Below, piece after piece: positions 16,137-24,107 of a stretch of DNA of 64,000 nt. Position 1 is the stretch's first letter. Each line of letters begins with the position of its first letter. The notes under the pieces are model-generated. The model was not told where the DNA came from. It worked only from the letters and a program-made list of their open reading frames with translations, and did no database searches. Position numbers and translations under genes: made by a program. The stretch comes from Bacteroidales bacterium M8 (GTDB lineage: Bacteria > Bacteroidota > Bacteroidia > Bacteroidales > Muribaculaceae): the NCBI GenBank assembly GCA_001689495.1, contig LUJS01000050.1:124001-188000 (forward strand). The letters are read 5' to 3'.

Positions 16137-18042
16137 TACTTCTCCAACGCTAATTTACAGCCAACATCTACGATGTCTTGCGAGGCTGTTAAAGAACACT
16201 GCCCAAACAGAAGTGTTCACATATCTGTTCGACGAATATCTGCATTTGTTGAGACAAGGCTACACTAATCCCGGAATCACAAAATCCATGATTACGATTG
16301 CTGAAAATACTGGAGTCTATCGTGGCCGTGTTGAAGACCGATTAAAAGAACTGGCAGAACTTAGACTCATCACCGTCGTAGGTAAAGTGATTTATATACA
16401 AGCGAATTTTTTATTCGCCCTTGCGAATCTTCTTTACTCCAAAGCAAGTGCTTCAGAAAAGAAAGCTGTATGTACAGCTTTTCAGAATAAAGACTTTGAA
16501 GCTCTAAAAAAACTGGGGCTGGAAGAGTATTCTGATGCAGAAAGACGTTTTTCACGAATGTCAGGCTCAATTATGCCGATTTCACACCAAAATGATGCAA
16601 TATCAGCAGAATGTTGCGAAATCAGCAAAATGATGCAATATCAGCAGAATGTTGCGAAATCAACAGAAAATGATGCAATATCAGCACAGTTGCTGATTCC
16701 GCATCATGTTTTTGAACCTATTTTATTAGTTTTCCCCTCAAAAACAGACTTTTTGGAAGCGTTTTATCATCAAAATGATGCAATATCAGCAAAACAAACC
16801 ATCTTGGACGCTGCTGACATTATTTATGATGCAAAATCAGCAAATTCTGCATCTGAAATGATTGAAAAAATGATGATATTGCAGCATTTTTGGATGTTGC
16901 AATATCAGCAAAGTGATGCAATATCAGCAACAGTAATAAAGAGTAAAGAAGAAAATAAAAAAAGAAATACCCAGAGCGAAGCTCTGGTTAAAGAAAGGGA
17001 AGGCTTTTCGGAAGATGAAAACGAAAACGATGAGGAAGATGAAGAATTCTTCTCAGGTTTTGGAAAACCTTTAGAAGTTGTAGAGCTTAAACAGTTTGGA
17101 ACTGTCAAAGAACTTTCTGAAACTTCTTCAAAAAGACGAGCCCTGTCTTACCCGATGTTCACAGTTGAGGAAGTTGATAGAATTGTCAGCGATCTTGATT
17201 ATGCAGCTACCAGTCCTCTCAAACTTTTCATCAATACTGTTTGGTGGATTCTCTCAGACTATGTACAGGAATCTATCGAACCGGATGAAGATGATGAAGA
17301 CCTTCCAGAAATTATAAACATCGAAGGTCATGGTTTCCCGATTGAAGACTTCCAGAAAGAAATTCTTGAAGTGGCTTATGAGGAAGTTGAAGGTTACATG
17401 GACAAAGGCTGTATTGAAACAGAAGACGGACAGTCAATCTCAGTTTCGTTTACAGAAATGTTCCCCTTTGAACTTTTGGGGTCAATTTTCAAATGGGAGA
17501 AGAAAGCTCTCTCACATGACGAATCTGTTTACGAGATTTCCAAGAACGGCATATATGACGTTTCAGCGGAAAAGATTGAAAGAGCTTGTCAGCCGGAAAC
17601 CAGAGAAGAGAAAAGAGCAGCCATACAGGATAGCCTTCAGTACATGACAAAGCTCTACCTGATTCAAAACTTCAAGCGACCAGAATTAGACCGTTTAACT
17701 CCAATCGAAAAAATTGCGGCAAAATGTATCGCAACGTATTTGACCCCGGAAGAAACGGATAGCGGAACACTCAGGTTCTCTATCAACAAAGACTCAGAAT
17801 CAATCTCAGAGGAAGGCTCGATAATCAAGAACTCTTGGCGAACATTGAAGGCAACGATTAAGAAGCATGGCTACACCGAGCAAGAATTTCTCAGCTGTCT
17901 TCTCAACAGTAAAGCTCCAAGCCAATACGAACAGTTGACAATCCAGCCATGTATGTTCTTCGCAGACGGTATCAGAACTCTCAACAAACTCCACGGACAT
18001 GAGAGCGTAATAGATGGCCTCAGTATTGATGATCTAAAATAA
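16123..18042 (+). CDS. Replication initiator with embedded origin (lambda O-like)
   Basis: This 639-aa protein has an N-terminal winged-helix region (about 1-110: ITKSMITIAENTGVYRGRVEDRLKELAELRLI) that looks like a replication-initiator DNA-binding domain. The next ~150 residues contain recurring NDAISA text encoded by iterons, followed by an acidic linker (EDENENDEEDEEFF) and a C-terminal helical domain possibly contacting helicase or primase. The layout (DNA-binding domain, then iterons inside the gene) parallels lambda O. No helicase gene is recognised nearby. Confidence 0.7.
   Translation: MSENNTSPTLIYSQHLRCLARLLKNTAQTEVFTYLFDEYLHLLRQGYTNPGITKSMITIAENTGVYRGRVEDRLKELAELRLITVVGKVIYIQANFLFALANLLYSKASASEKKAVCTAFQNKDFEALKKLGLEEYSDAERRFSRMSGSIMPISHQNDAISAECCEISKMMQYQQNVAKSTENDAISAQLLIPHHVFEPILLVFPSKTDFLEAFYHQNDAISAKQTILDAADIIYDAKSANSASEMIEKMMILQHFWMLQYQQSDAISATVIKSKEENKKRNTQSEALVKEREGFSEDENENDEEDEEFFSGFGKPLEVVELKQFGTVKELSETSSKRRALSYPMFTVEEVDRIVSDLDYAATSPLKLFINTVWWILSDYVQESIEPDEDDEDLPEIINIEGHGFPIEDFQKEILEVAYEEVEGYMDKGCIETEDGQSISVSFTEMFPFELLGSIFKWEKKALSHDESVYEISKNGIYDVSAEKIERACQPETREEKRAAIQDSLQYMTKLYLIQNFKRPELDRLTPIEKIAAKCIATYLTPEETDSGTLRFSINKDSESISEEGSIIKNSWRTLKATIKKHGYTEQEFLSCLLNSKAPSQYEQLTIQPCMFFADGIRTLNKLHGHESVIDGLSIDDLK
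16591..16929 (+). repeat. Iteron array, putative replication origin
   Basis: At least five near-identical 18-bp copies of AATGATGCAATATCAGCA occur (16591, 16629, 16669, 16774, 16912). Variants lie at 16609, 16647, 16825 and 16893, and an inverted copy near 16690. They lie in frame within the initiator gene and encode NDAISA. Direct iterons inside the initiator gene are the architecture of the lambda origin. Confidence 0.8.
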
Positions 18043-18044
18043 AT

Positions 18045-18088
18045 TTAAGCGACCACGAAACAGATAAGAACTGTCAGTGGTCGCTTAA
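18045..18088. terminator. Bidirectional terminator between convergent genes
   Basis: A 12-bp perfect stem TTAAGCGACCAC / GTGGTCGCTTAA with inner ACAG/CTGT pairing lies between the convergent ends at 18042 (+) and 18092 (-). T-rich on both exits. Confidence 0.85.
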
Positions 18089-18091
18089 TCT

Positions 18092-19030
18092 TTATTGGTT
18101 GCTCTCAGGACTTGCAAGATACTCTCGAATAATCTCCATGATTTTGCCTAACACCTCAGTCCCATGCTCGACATTGACGAAATAGTTTCCAGCCAATGCT
18201 CGATTTCGAGACAGTTGTAAGCCTTTCTCAATATCAGATACCAGACATAGCTTGTCGTTGATGTACCAGTATCGCTTGCCAATCTCAACCTGAATCTTAA
18301 CCGGCTCAACACGATGTCTGGCTTGATTCCAGATTTTACCGAACTTCCCCAATTCACTGTTTAGCCTTCTTTGACATGATAAGCCATTCATACGGCTCTG
18401 CCTCTTGTCTCCGTTGTCCATCGGCTCAAAGATGTAATCGTAGAGGTTGCAAATCCCTTTCTCGTGCATCGTAAAGCCACAACGCTTGGTGGTGTAGATG
18501 TAGTAGCAGTATAACTCTACTTCACCAGTAAGCATGTCTATCTCCCGGACTACCCCCAAACCTTTGACTCCTTCTCCGTGAAAGATTACTCGCTCGTTGA
18601 TTGAAGGGACATATTTCTCGATAAGACTGAAATCCTTCCAGCTGAATTGTACCTTGTCACGCAGCATAAGATGTCTGCATTCTTTGATTTCGCTCTCAGA
18701 AGCCGTTTTTAGCCTCTCTGTGGCGATTTGGTTATCGGAGTTGAGGATTTTATTACCTGAGAGCATTCCGACGATTGTAGCGGTCTTAAAATCGGTTTTT
18801 CCGACAACCACAACTGTGCAATCTATCTTAGCGATGTCTCCAGCTCCAAAACCATTCTCATACCAATGGATGAAGTCGGAAGCTGTGATGCCCTGTTCAG
18901 TGTCGTATTCGATGTTGATGGAAAATTCAGCCTTGTCTTTGCAAAAAGCTGAAATCATCTCCCAGTCTGTCTTCGAGCGAAAAGAATTCTCAGCAAGAAA
19001 ACTCTGGATTTGTAGGTCTGTTTTTGCCAT
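18092..19030 (-). CDS. Hypothetical protein, leftward transcription unit
   Basis: This 312-aa protein of unknown family has alternating alpha/beta text and a segment VGKRYWYINDKLCLVSDIEKG-like near the C-terminus (seen as GKRYWYINDKLCLVSDIEKG). It is the only minus-strand gene inside the early region and has its own TAnnTTTG promoter at 19062-19069. That isolation suggests a lysogenic or regulatory role, but nothing in the sequence proves it. Confidence 0.65.
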   Translation of the reverse strand: MAKTDLQIQSFLAENSFRSKTDWEMISAFCKDKAEFSINIEYDTEQGITASDFIHWYENGFGAGDIAKIDCTVVVVGKTDFKTATIVGMLSGNKILNSDNQIATERLKTASESEIKECRHLMLRDKVQFSWKDFSLIEKYVPSINERVIFHGEGVKGLGVVREIDMLTGEVELYCYYIYTTKRCGFTMHEKGICNLYDYIFEPMDNGDKRQSRMNGLSCQRRLNSELGKFGKIWNQARHRVEPVKIQVEIGKRYWYINDKLCLVSDIEKGLQLSRNRALAGNYFVNVEHGTEVLGKIMEIIREYLASPESNQ

Positions 19031-19061
19031 GATTGGAGATATACGAAATCAATTTATGACG

Positions 19062-19069
19062 CAAAGTTA
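19062..19069 (-). promoter_or_regulatory. Promoter of the leftward gene
   Basis: Minus-strand TAACTTTG, about 33 nt upstream of the ATG at 19030, matches the Bacteroidales -7 consensus. Confidence 0.65.
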
Positions 19070-19070
19070 A

Positions 19071-19836
19071 TCATAATTTCTGAAACTGTATATTCGAGTT
19101 GTAGAAATTCCGAAATCGCCAGAAAATCAGACTCAGTTTTTGGGGTCCGGGAAAAATTCTGGGAAAGCATATAGGACGAATTTTATATTTCGCCAAAATG
19201 ATATGTTTGGTTGCCAAAATTAGGGGTCGAACTGAGAACGCATAATAATGTGTCAAAAAGCCCATTTTTAAGCCCTCTGAAAGCGTTTTAGACCCTCGGT
19301 AATATAAACGTCCATCTGAGGGTATAAAAGCCGTCAGATGAAAGATATGGAGGTAGTAGGGTTTGAGGGTGCTGGAAGAGTAGATTTTACCCAGAAAACG
19401 AGACTGAAAATCTGAGGGTCGGCAATGTGTATGGAATCCGCACCACATGGTACACCCTTCCTTTCATTTATTTCATTGATAGTCAAGCAATTAGCACTTT
19501 CACTTACTACAAAAGTGAAAGTATATCCTTGATTAACAACTGTTTAGATGTCAATTTTAAGCAATTAACATTTGACAAACAAAAACCTTAATTTTTGTTA
19601 ATAATCGACTTCGCTATTGCATAGACTCCAGTCTTTTTGTATCTCGTGCGTGTTGCGTACCTTAATAAGCCAAAAAGAGAGTTGGGTTAATTTGTTGAAA
19701 GTCAATCAATTACATATCTACATAGTGCAATATGTTAAAATAATTAACAAATAAGCCTATTTTACGCAATTCTCTAAAGTTGCTAACTATCTAACACGCA
19801 ATCACTTGCAAAATTCAAAGTGTTAAAGAAATGTTA
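19071..19836. other. Intergenic region without a supported gene
   Basis: About 770 bp. It holds recurring CCCTC / GAGGG segments (19286-19440) that could pair (CATCTGAGG with a later CAGATG) and an AT-rich stretch at 19540-19840 with TTAACA motifs. An ATCACTTGCA half-site of the operator lies near 19801. The open frame on the minus strand at 19071-19448 has no coding character. Confidence 0.5.
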
Positions 19837-19856
19837 ATCACAAGTAATTACTTGCA
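19837..19856. promoter_or_regulatory. Palindromic operator O1
   Basis: CACAAGTAATTACTTGCA has the inverted repeat CAAGTAATTACTTG overlapping the -33 region of the promoter at 19875. The same sequence occurs at 22594-22613 in front of the HTH regulator, so both are probably bound by that protein. Confidence 0.75.
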
Positions 19857-19882
19857 CAAGTCAAAAACACGCCGTAACTTTG
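19853..19882 (+). promoter_or_regulatory. Promoter of long structured leader
   Basis: A TTG at 19853 and TAACTTTG at 19875-19882 have near-ideal spacing. Transcription would begin near 19889 and run ~940 nt before the first start codon at 20828. Confidence 0.8.
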
Positions 19883-19888
19883 CATCGT

Positions 19889-20710
19889 CAAGTTAAAACA
19901 ACAACAACGACAAACAACAAATTAGCAAACTGGCTACTTAGTGCAAAGTAGTATTGCGGTGCAGGGAAAGCAATCCAAAACACGCCCTAACTATGTGAAT
20001 TATAAACTAAATTGTGTAACAACTTTAACACTCAAATTACACCCAAACAAAAGCGCGTAAAAGCGTGAAATCGTAACACATACATAGCAACGGAAAGCGA
20101 AAGCGAAAACCGTTCCGAATAGGTACAGATATGCACCTAAACGGGAAAGAAACACCCCTGACTGTAATGCTCAGTTATCAAATATGCTCGTGCAAATCGT
20201 CGTCGGGAACAGGGGGTGCTATATGTAAGCGCAAACAAATGTGCATATAGCGAGGTCGAAAAACGTGTCACAGCGTGTTGTGCCAATATTATGCGCCATT
20301 GGTATCTAACAACGAATTGGAAGCACTGAAACGCGAATTGTGCCAAAGGTATGCCCTGTTGCAACCTTATGATTAGAGGCGGTCAGTGAGTGGCGAAAAA
20401 CTGTGCCATAACTATGCGGAAACGCTTCGATTATTGCCCTTGTGTGGTAATTTTAGGAACTGTTGTGTAGTGACCAAAGTCCCCTGTGGAAGTGCCGAAA
20501 GTGCGCTTAAAGCGAGAGCGAGGGAGTGCCACACCTATGCGAAACGTCTTAGGAGTAAGTAATGCCGTAATTGCCTGAAATGGCTTGGTGTGAAACTATC
20601 GCAAGTGGTTTGCCCTTTGAAACATCGCATAGGTAGGAAAGCGCGAAATCTGAACACGATTTTGTGGAGTGTAGAGGGTGAAATCTACACTTTGCAATCT
20701 TATGAACTTA
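19889..20710 (+). ncRNA. Large structured non-coding RNA / leader candidate
   Basis: About 820 nt without a credible ORF. Motif TGTGCCAnnnnTATGC recurs at ~60-nt intervals (20280, 20340, 20402, with a variant at 20526 and a looser one at 20468). Stems visible include CACCCCTG/CAGGGGGTG (20153/20210), GCTATATG/CATATAGC (20218/20244), the long-range CCTATGCGA/TCGCATAGG (20534/20625) and GTGTAGA/TCTACAC (20669/20684). A tRNA-like element follows at once. Size and tRNA association recall the giant phage RNAs GOLLD and ROOL, but no homology is claimed. Confidence 0.6.
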
Positions 20711-20787
20711 GACCGTGCCATTCTCCGGAATGGTGTGGAAACTCCCTATATTGGTGAGTGTGGCAGGTTCGACTCCTGTCACGGTCA
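20711..20787 (+). ncRNA. tRNA-like element, non-canonical
   Basis: The acceptor stem GACCGTG/CACGGTC is perfect, and the T-arm GCAGG-TTCGACT-CCTGT is canonical, giving 76 nt overall. The D-region (CCATTCTCCGGAATGG) forms a 5-bp hairpin. The anticodon arm is irregular (ACTCC...GGTGAGT), with no confident anticodon. It may be a processing or structural element at the 3' end of the long leader rather than a decoding tRNA. Confidence 0.55.
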
Positions 20788-20827
20788 CAATGCGCTATTG
20801 CAGAAAATGCCTAAAAACCGAAAAATT

Positions 20828-21367
20828 ATGGCAACTATCACTCGTTACAACAGTGTTCAATTCTCCGAAGTGTCTAACAACCAGCTCGCCGGTGTCGCTC
20901 TTGTGTACCGCTCCGTGCGCAAAGACGGAACTGTAACCGAAACGTGCATCCACCTTGGAGGCGCGGAGTTCGTGCCTGAAAACGGAACTGCCGACGAAGT
21001 GTTCCGTGTGTGGAAAAACGCAATCAAAATCCATTGGGACGCAAAGCGTTCCGAGGCAGGGCTTAAAGTGGACAATGGCGGCATTGCCGTAAAACTCCGT
21101 GCCAGCACTCCGGCTGAAATCATCGTGCGTAAAACCGACGGCAAAACCGTTCTCCGTTGGGACGCTGAAAGCTCAATCTTTGCTCGTGTTGGTATTATGC
21201 CGACCGCCAAGGATTTGCAGGAACTGACCCGCGACTACAAAAAGAAAATGCACAAAGCGGCTAAAGCGTCGTTTGACGCCCTCAAAATGAAATTTGAGTT
21301 TGAGGCTGCTGCGCCCTCAACCGTGGAAGTGCCCGCCGAAGCCGAAAAGTCTGAGGCTGCTGCATAA
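20828..21367 (+). CDS. Hypothetical protein behind the long leader
   Basis: This 179-aa protein begins MATITRYNSVQFSEVSNNQL; I chose ATG 20828 because the upstream frame overlaps the tRNA-like element. The C-terminus is Ala/Glu-rich. No family recognised. It lies between two tRNA-like sequences, so RNA processing may release its mRNA. Expected to be controlled by the operator at 19837. Confidence 0.7.
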   Translation: MATITRYNSVQFSEVSNNQLAGVALVYRSVRKDGTVTETCIHLGGAEFVPENGTADEVFRVWKNAIKIHWDAKRSEAGLKVDNGGIAVKLRASTPAEIIVRKTDGKTVLRWDAESSIFARVGIMPTAKDLQELTRDYKKKMHKAAKASFDALKMKFEFEAAAPSTVEVPAEAEKSEAAA

Positions 21368-21502
21368 GGTCTGACTATCAACATACATAAGGCGCATTTC
21401 TGGTATTGCCGGAAATGTGCCTTTGCTACGTCTAAACTCTTCCAGAATGTCAATGTGCGTACTGTCTGAAAACGTGTGCAAAGATAATAAATTCTGGTGG
21501 AA

Positions 21503-21575
21503 TGGCACAACGAAAAGCGTGAAATTCTAAGGAATTTTGCGAGGCGTGATATAGGTTCGATTCCCTAAAGTGCCA
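21503..21575 (+). ncRNA. Second tRNA-like sequence (weak)
   Basis: TGGCAC (21503) and GTGCCA (21570) could form an acceptor stem. TTCGATT follows AGG as in a T-loop, and AAATT/AATTT forms a middle stem. The T-stem is imperfect and no proper D-arm is visible, so this is a degenerate or structural tRNA mimic. Confidence 0.35.
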
Positions 21576-21600
21576 ACAAAATAAATAAAATGCAACAACT

Positions 21601-21897
21601 ATGCTCTACTCAGAATTTACAGACCGTACCGGTGCCACAATTGGGGCCGAAATATACCACAAACTTGTGGAACCGCCTTACTACGACTATCCCGGTGATA
21701 AGGACGAATATTGCCGTGACTGGCTTGTGCGACAAATGGCGTTGATGACTGAAACGCTTGTGGATTGTCAAAAACGTAGCCGAAAACCTGATTGGACTGA
21801 CAACGACCAATTACTGTGGGATGTGGTAAAGAAGCAATTTGCCATCTATGCCGAAAAACTTACAAAGTTAAACATTAAATTAGGATATAACCAATGA
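21601..21897 (+). CDS. Hypothetical protein
   Basis: This 98-aa acidic/aromatic protein (VEPPYYDYPGDKDEYCRDW) ends four bases inside the next gene (ATGA overlap). No family recognised. Confidence 0.6.
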   Translation: MLYSEFTDRTGATIGAEIYHKLVEPPYYDYPGDKDEYCRDWLVRQMALMTETLVDCQKRSRKPDWTDNDQLLWDVVKKQFAIYAEKLTKLNIKLGYNQ

Positions 21898-22118
21898 ACG
21901 AAACAATTGCAAGCCTCAAGAAACAGCTCCATGAGGTGAACCGTGACATTCTTGGAATGTTGCAGGCTGGAGCAAATACCGAGAAAGCGCAAAAAGTGCT
22001 GAAAGATGCCCGTGAATACCGCGAAAGTCTTGAAGATGATTTGCGGATTGCTGCGAACAAACAAGGCAAAGCTGATGAGCCTGTAATCGTCGGAGTAATG
22101 ATAATATCTCTGAATTGA
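21894..22118 (+). CDS. Small coiled-coil protein
   Basis: In this 74-aa protein, heptad-like helices span residues 1-50 (MNETIASLKKQLHEVNRDIL, AREYRESLEDDLRIAANK). It follows the previous gene with an ATGA overlap and precedes the next by one base. Function unknown. Confidence 0.6.
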   Translation: MNETIASLKKQLHEVNRDILGMLQAGANTEKAQKVLKDAREYRESLEDDLRIAANKQGKADEPVIVGVMIISLN

Positions 22119-22119
22119 A

Positions 22120-22605
22120 ATGAAACCATCAACAATTTTCTGTGCAATTCTTGGGCTTGTGTTCAGTGCTCAAATAATATCACTCCATACCAGCGCGTCA
22201 AGTCCGATGACTGAAACGCTTGCAGAAGAAGCATATCTGGAGGACAACCACGCTTCATCCGGCATGTTCTTTAGTTCTGCAAATGTGGTCGAAGAATATG
22301 AATACGATGACGCATATTGTCTGCTCTACGATGATGCCGACGCTAATATGTTCAACGTTGAAATCTGCGTTGACCTTGAAACATATCAGATGGTGCGTGA
22401 TGCCATTAAAGACAATCATGAACTGGTCGGCCAACTTGTGCTGAATGACGATTACAGCTTTGATGGCGTGGAAGTGTTCACATTTATGCCAGAGCCTGAG
22501 TTTGAGATGGCCAATGCGAGTGCTAAAAGAAATGCGAAAGAATGTGTAATCCCCAATGTATCAACTATCATTCTGAGCAACAAAGAACGGAATTATCACA
22601 AGTAA
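22120..22605 (+). CDS. Exported protein of unknown function
   Basis: This 161-aa protein has an N-terminal signal sequence (MKPSTIFCAILGLVFSAQII, cleavage probably after SLHTSA) and an acidic mature part (EEYEYDDAYCLLYDDADAN). It is probably secreted to the periplasm. Its stop codon lies within the operator O2. Confidence 0.6.
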   Translation: MKPSTIFCAILGLVFSAQIISLHTSASSPMTETLAEEAYLEDNHASSGMFFSSANVVEEYEYDDAYCLLYDDADANMFNVEICVDLETYQMVRDAIKDNHELVGQLVLNDDYSFDGVEVFTFMPEPEFEMANASAKRNAKECVIPNVSTIILSNKERNYHK

Positions 22606-22613
22606 TTACTTGC
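22594..22613. promoter_or_regulatory. Palindromic operator O2
   Basis: TATCACAAGTAATTACTTGC carries the same 18-bp core as O1 at 19837 and overlaps the -33 element of the regulator's promoter, suggesting autoregulation. Confidence 0.75.
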
Positions 22614-22640
22614 ATATACGAAGAAATTTTCGTACCTTTG
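22609..22640 (+). promoter_or_regulatory. Promoter of HTH regulator
   Basis: TTG in ACTTGCAT and TACCTTTG at 22633-22640 fit the -33/-7 pattern. The ATG at 22662 is 21 nt downstream. Confidence 0.75.
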
Positions 22641-22661
22641 CCACATCAAATATCATTGAAT

Positions 22662-22943
22662 ATGGATAAGGTACATTACATTCGAGAAATTATGCAGCTG
22701 AAAGGCATTACCAACACTGAGCTTGCAAAGAGATTGGGCGTGACACAACAGGCGGTTAGTCTGCAAATAACCCACGATTTGCGTGTAAGCAAAGCTAAAA
22801 AAATTGCTGAGGCGTTGGAAGTTCCTCTTTCTGATTTGTTCAAAGAGCCACAATTAAATACTCAGCAATCAATATCCACCACCAGCCTTGTACGCTGTCC
22901 AAAGTGCGGAGCGGAGCTTGAATTATCCGTGAAGCACAAGTGA
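22662..22943 (+). CDS. Cro/CI-type transcriptional regulator with zinc ribbon
   Basis: In this 93-aa protein, residues 1-62 form an XRE helix-turn-helix domain (MQLKGITNTELAKRLGVTQQAVSLQI, with recognition helix around TQQAVSLQI). The C-terminus has CPKCGAEL, half of a zinc ribbon. The start at 22662 follows its own promoter; the longer frame overlaps the operator. It probably binds O1 and O2 and so controls both itself and the long leader promoter. Confidence 0.85.
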   Translation: MDKVHYIREIMQLKGITNTELAKRLGVTQQAVSLQITHDLRVSKAKKIAEALEVPLSDLFKEPQLNTQQSISTTSLVRCPKCGAELELSVKHK

Positions 22944-23219
22944 TTAATGTTTACGTCGATTACTCTCCATAGACGTGTATATAATTTTGATTTTAGGAAC
23001 CCAAGACGATGAGCGAGTTGAACTACCACATTGGTGCGTTCTCTCGCCTTCATTTGGCCGATACCATGATTTGTAAATACGATGTTTATTGTTCAATTTA
23101 TGGAAATATTCCATAACACTGCACTTCTTAATGCCGTGACAAAGAAGCAAATGTTTCTTTGCTTGTGAATAAAATACAACAGTATTGCATAAATCACAAA
23201 TGATTTTCCTATCTTTCAT
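22944..23219 (-). CDS. Small Cys/His protein, antisense-oriented
   Basis: In this 91-aa minus-strand protein, CDLCNTVVFYSQAKKHLLLCH gives a C-x2-C-x12-H-x4-H zinc-finger-like pattern at residues 9-29. A minus-strand TAAATTTG promoter box lies directly upstream (near 23227), which supports a real gene. It converges tail-to-tail with the regulator gene (stop codons adjacent). Confidence 0.55.
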   Translation of the reverse strand: MKDRKIICDLCNTVVFYSQAKKHLLLCHGIKKCSVMEYFHKLNNKHRIYKSWYRPNEGERTHQCGSSTRSSSWVPKIKIIYTSMESNRRKH

Positions 23220-23224
23220 AACAC

Positions 23225-23235
23225 AAATTTACAAA
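23225..23235 (-). promoter_or_regulatory. Promoter of the Cys/His gene
   Basis: Minus-strand TAAATTTG just before the ATG at 23219 fits the TAnnTTTG -7 box. The leader would be very short. Confidence 0.5.
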
Positions 23236-23260
23236 TAATTCTTATAACCCCCAATAACCG

Positions 23261-23292
23261 GGCCGACGCTTTAACAAGTGCCGGCCTTTTTT
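23261..23292 (+). terminator. Rho-independent terminator
   Basis: GGCCGACGCT / AGTGCCGGCC pairing with a few mismatches is followed by TTTTTT. It precedes the next rightward gene by 10 nt. Confidence 0.75.
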
Positions 23293-23302
23293 GTGCCCGA
23301 AA

Positions 23303-23491
23303 ATGAAAAAGACAATCAAAAATATCGTGAGATTAGCAGAGGATCTGTACTTCATATTCTCAGTTGAAATACTGAAACGCCGCTTAGGTATTGAGAACTC
23401 AGTGTATCTTGCATGGCATAGAAAACGTGCCAAACGACTTCAGATGATGCTGGATATTGAACACGGAACGAATATCGCCAGCGCATATTAA
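23303..23491 (+). CDS. Small basic protein
   Basis: This 62-aa protein starts at MKKTIKNIVRLAEDLYFIFS; the ATG at 23303 is preferred over one 12 nt upstream in the terminator tail. Basic and helical. Unknown function. Confidence 0.5.
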   Translation: MKKTIKNIVRLAEDLYFIFSVEILKRRLGIENSVYLAWHRKRAKRLQMMLDIEHGTNIASAY

Positions 23492-23567
23492 CATAGGTTA
23501 AAGTACAACAAGCGGACAACATAGGACATAAAACGTGCCTATTCTTCGCAAAACAACCACAGAAACT

Positions 23568-24107
23568 ATGAAACAAATAATCTGGACCAGTGAAATGTTC
23601 CATGACGAGGAAGCGCGTAAGGAGCACGAAGATTTCAGACGTGAATACTTTGATGACGAAGAAAACCAGCCTGCCGAATTATCCGATGAAGATTGGTATC
23701 GAGTCGTCAATGGTTTTCTTGATGACGAGCGAATGAACCTTAACAAGCCTGTAGATGGTGTAATTATCGCTTTTGCCAATATGGGCTTATGGAATGGCAG
23801 ACATCAAGGCTACAAGATCCTTGGCTCGACAATCAACGAGATCTTCAGTGTGTACGAAGATGGCAACGAATGGTACGGAGATGGCTTCAACATTCGTGGT
23901 TGCCTGAGTCATCATGATGGCACACACTATGTGTTGTATCGTGTCGCCAAAAACCGTGAAGATGCTGAAAAAATTGCTGACCTTATTTACCACCAGCAAA
24001 TTGACGAGGCCGGTTTCAGAAAGCGAACCCGCTCACTTTATCCCTATGTTGCCAACATCTACGGATGGAAGGCTGGAAGATTTAACAAAACAAAAGCAGC
24101 AGTATGA
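23568..24107 (+). CDS. Hypothetical protein, acidic
   Basis: This 179-aa protein begins MKQIIWTSEMFHDEEARKEH. The centre (VIIAFANMGLWNGRHQGYKI and SVYEDGNEWYGDGFNIRGCL) is conserved-looking and matches a class of uncharacterised Bacteroides mobile-element proteins I have no name for. Next gene overlaps by 4 nt. Confidence 0.65.
   Translation: MKQIIWTSEMFHDEEARKEHEDFRREYFDDEENQPAELSDEDWYRVVNGFLDDERMNLNKPVDGVIIAFANMGLWNGRHQGYKILGSTINEIFSVYEDGNEWYGDGFNIRGCLSHHDGTHYVLYRVAKNREDAEKIADLIYHQQIDEAGFRKRTRSLYPYVANIYGWKAGRFNKTKAAV

Noticed and set aside
19071..19448. Minus-strand 125-codon open frame
   Set aside because: Aromatic/basic, low-quality composition, no promoter or homologous text, and it spans repeated CCCTC/GAGGG segments; treated as intergenic.
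19889..20827. tmRNA
   Set aside because: The 3' end is tRNA-like but there is no matching Ala-type 5' half, no GxxLAA-type tag frame, and the two acceptor strands are only 70 nt apart.
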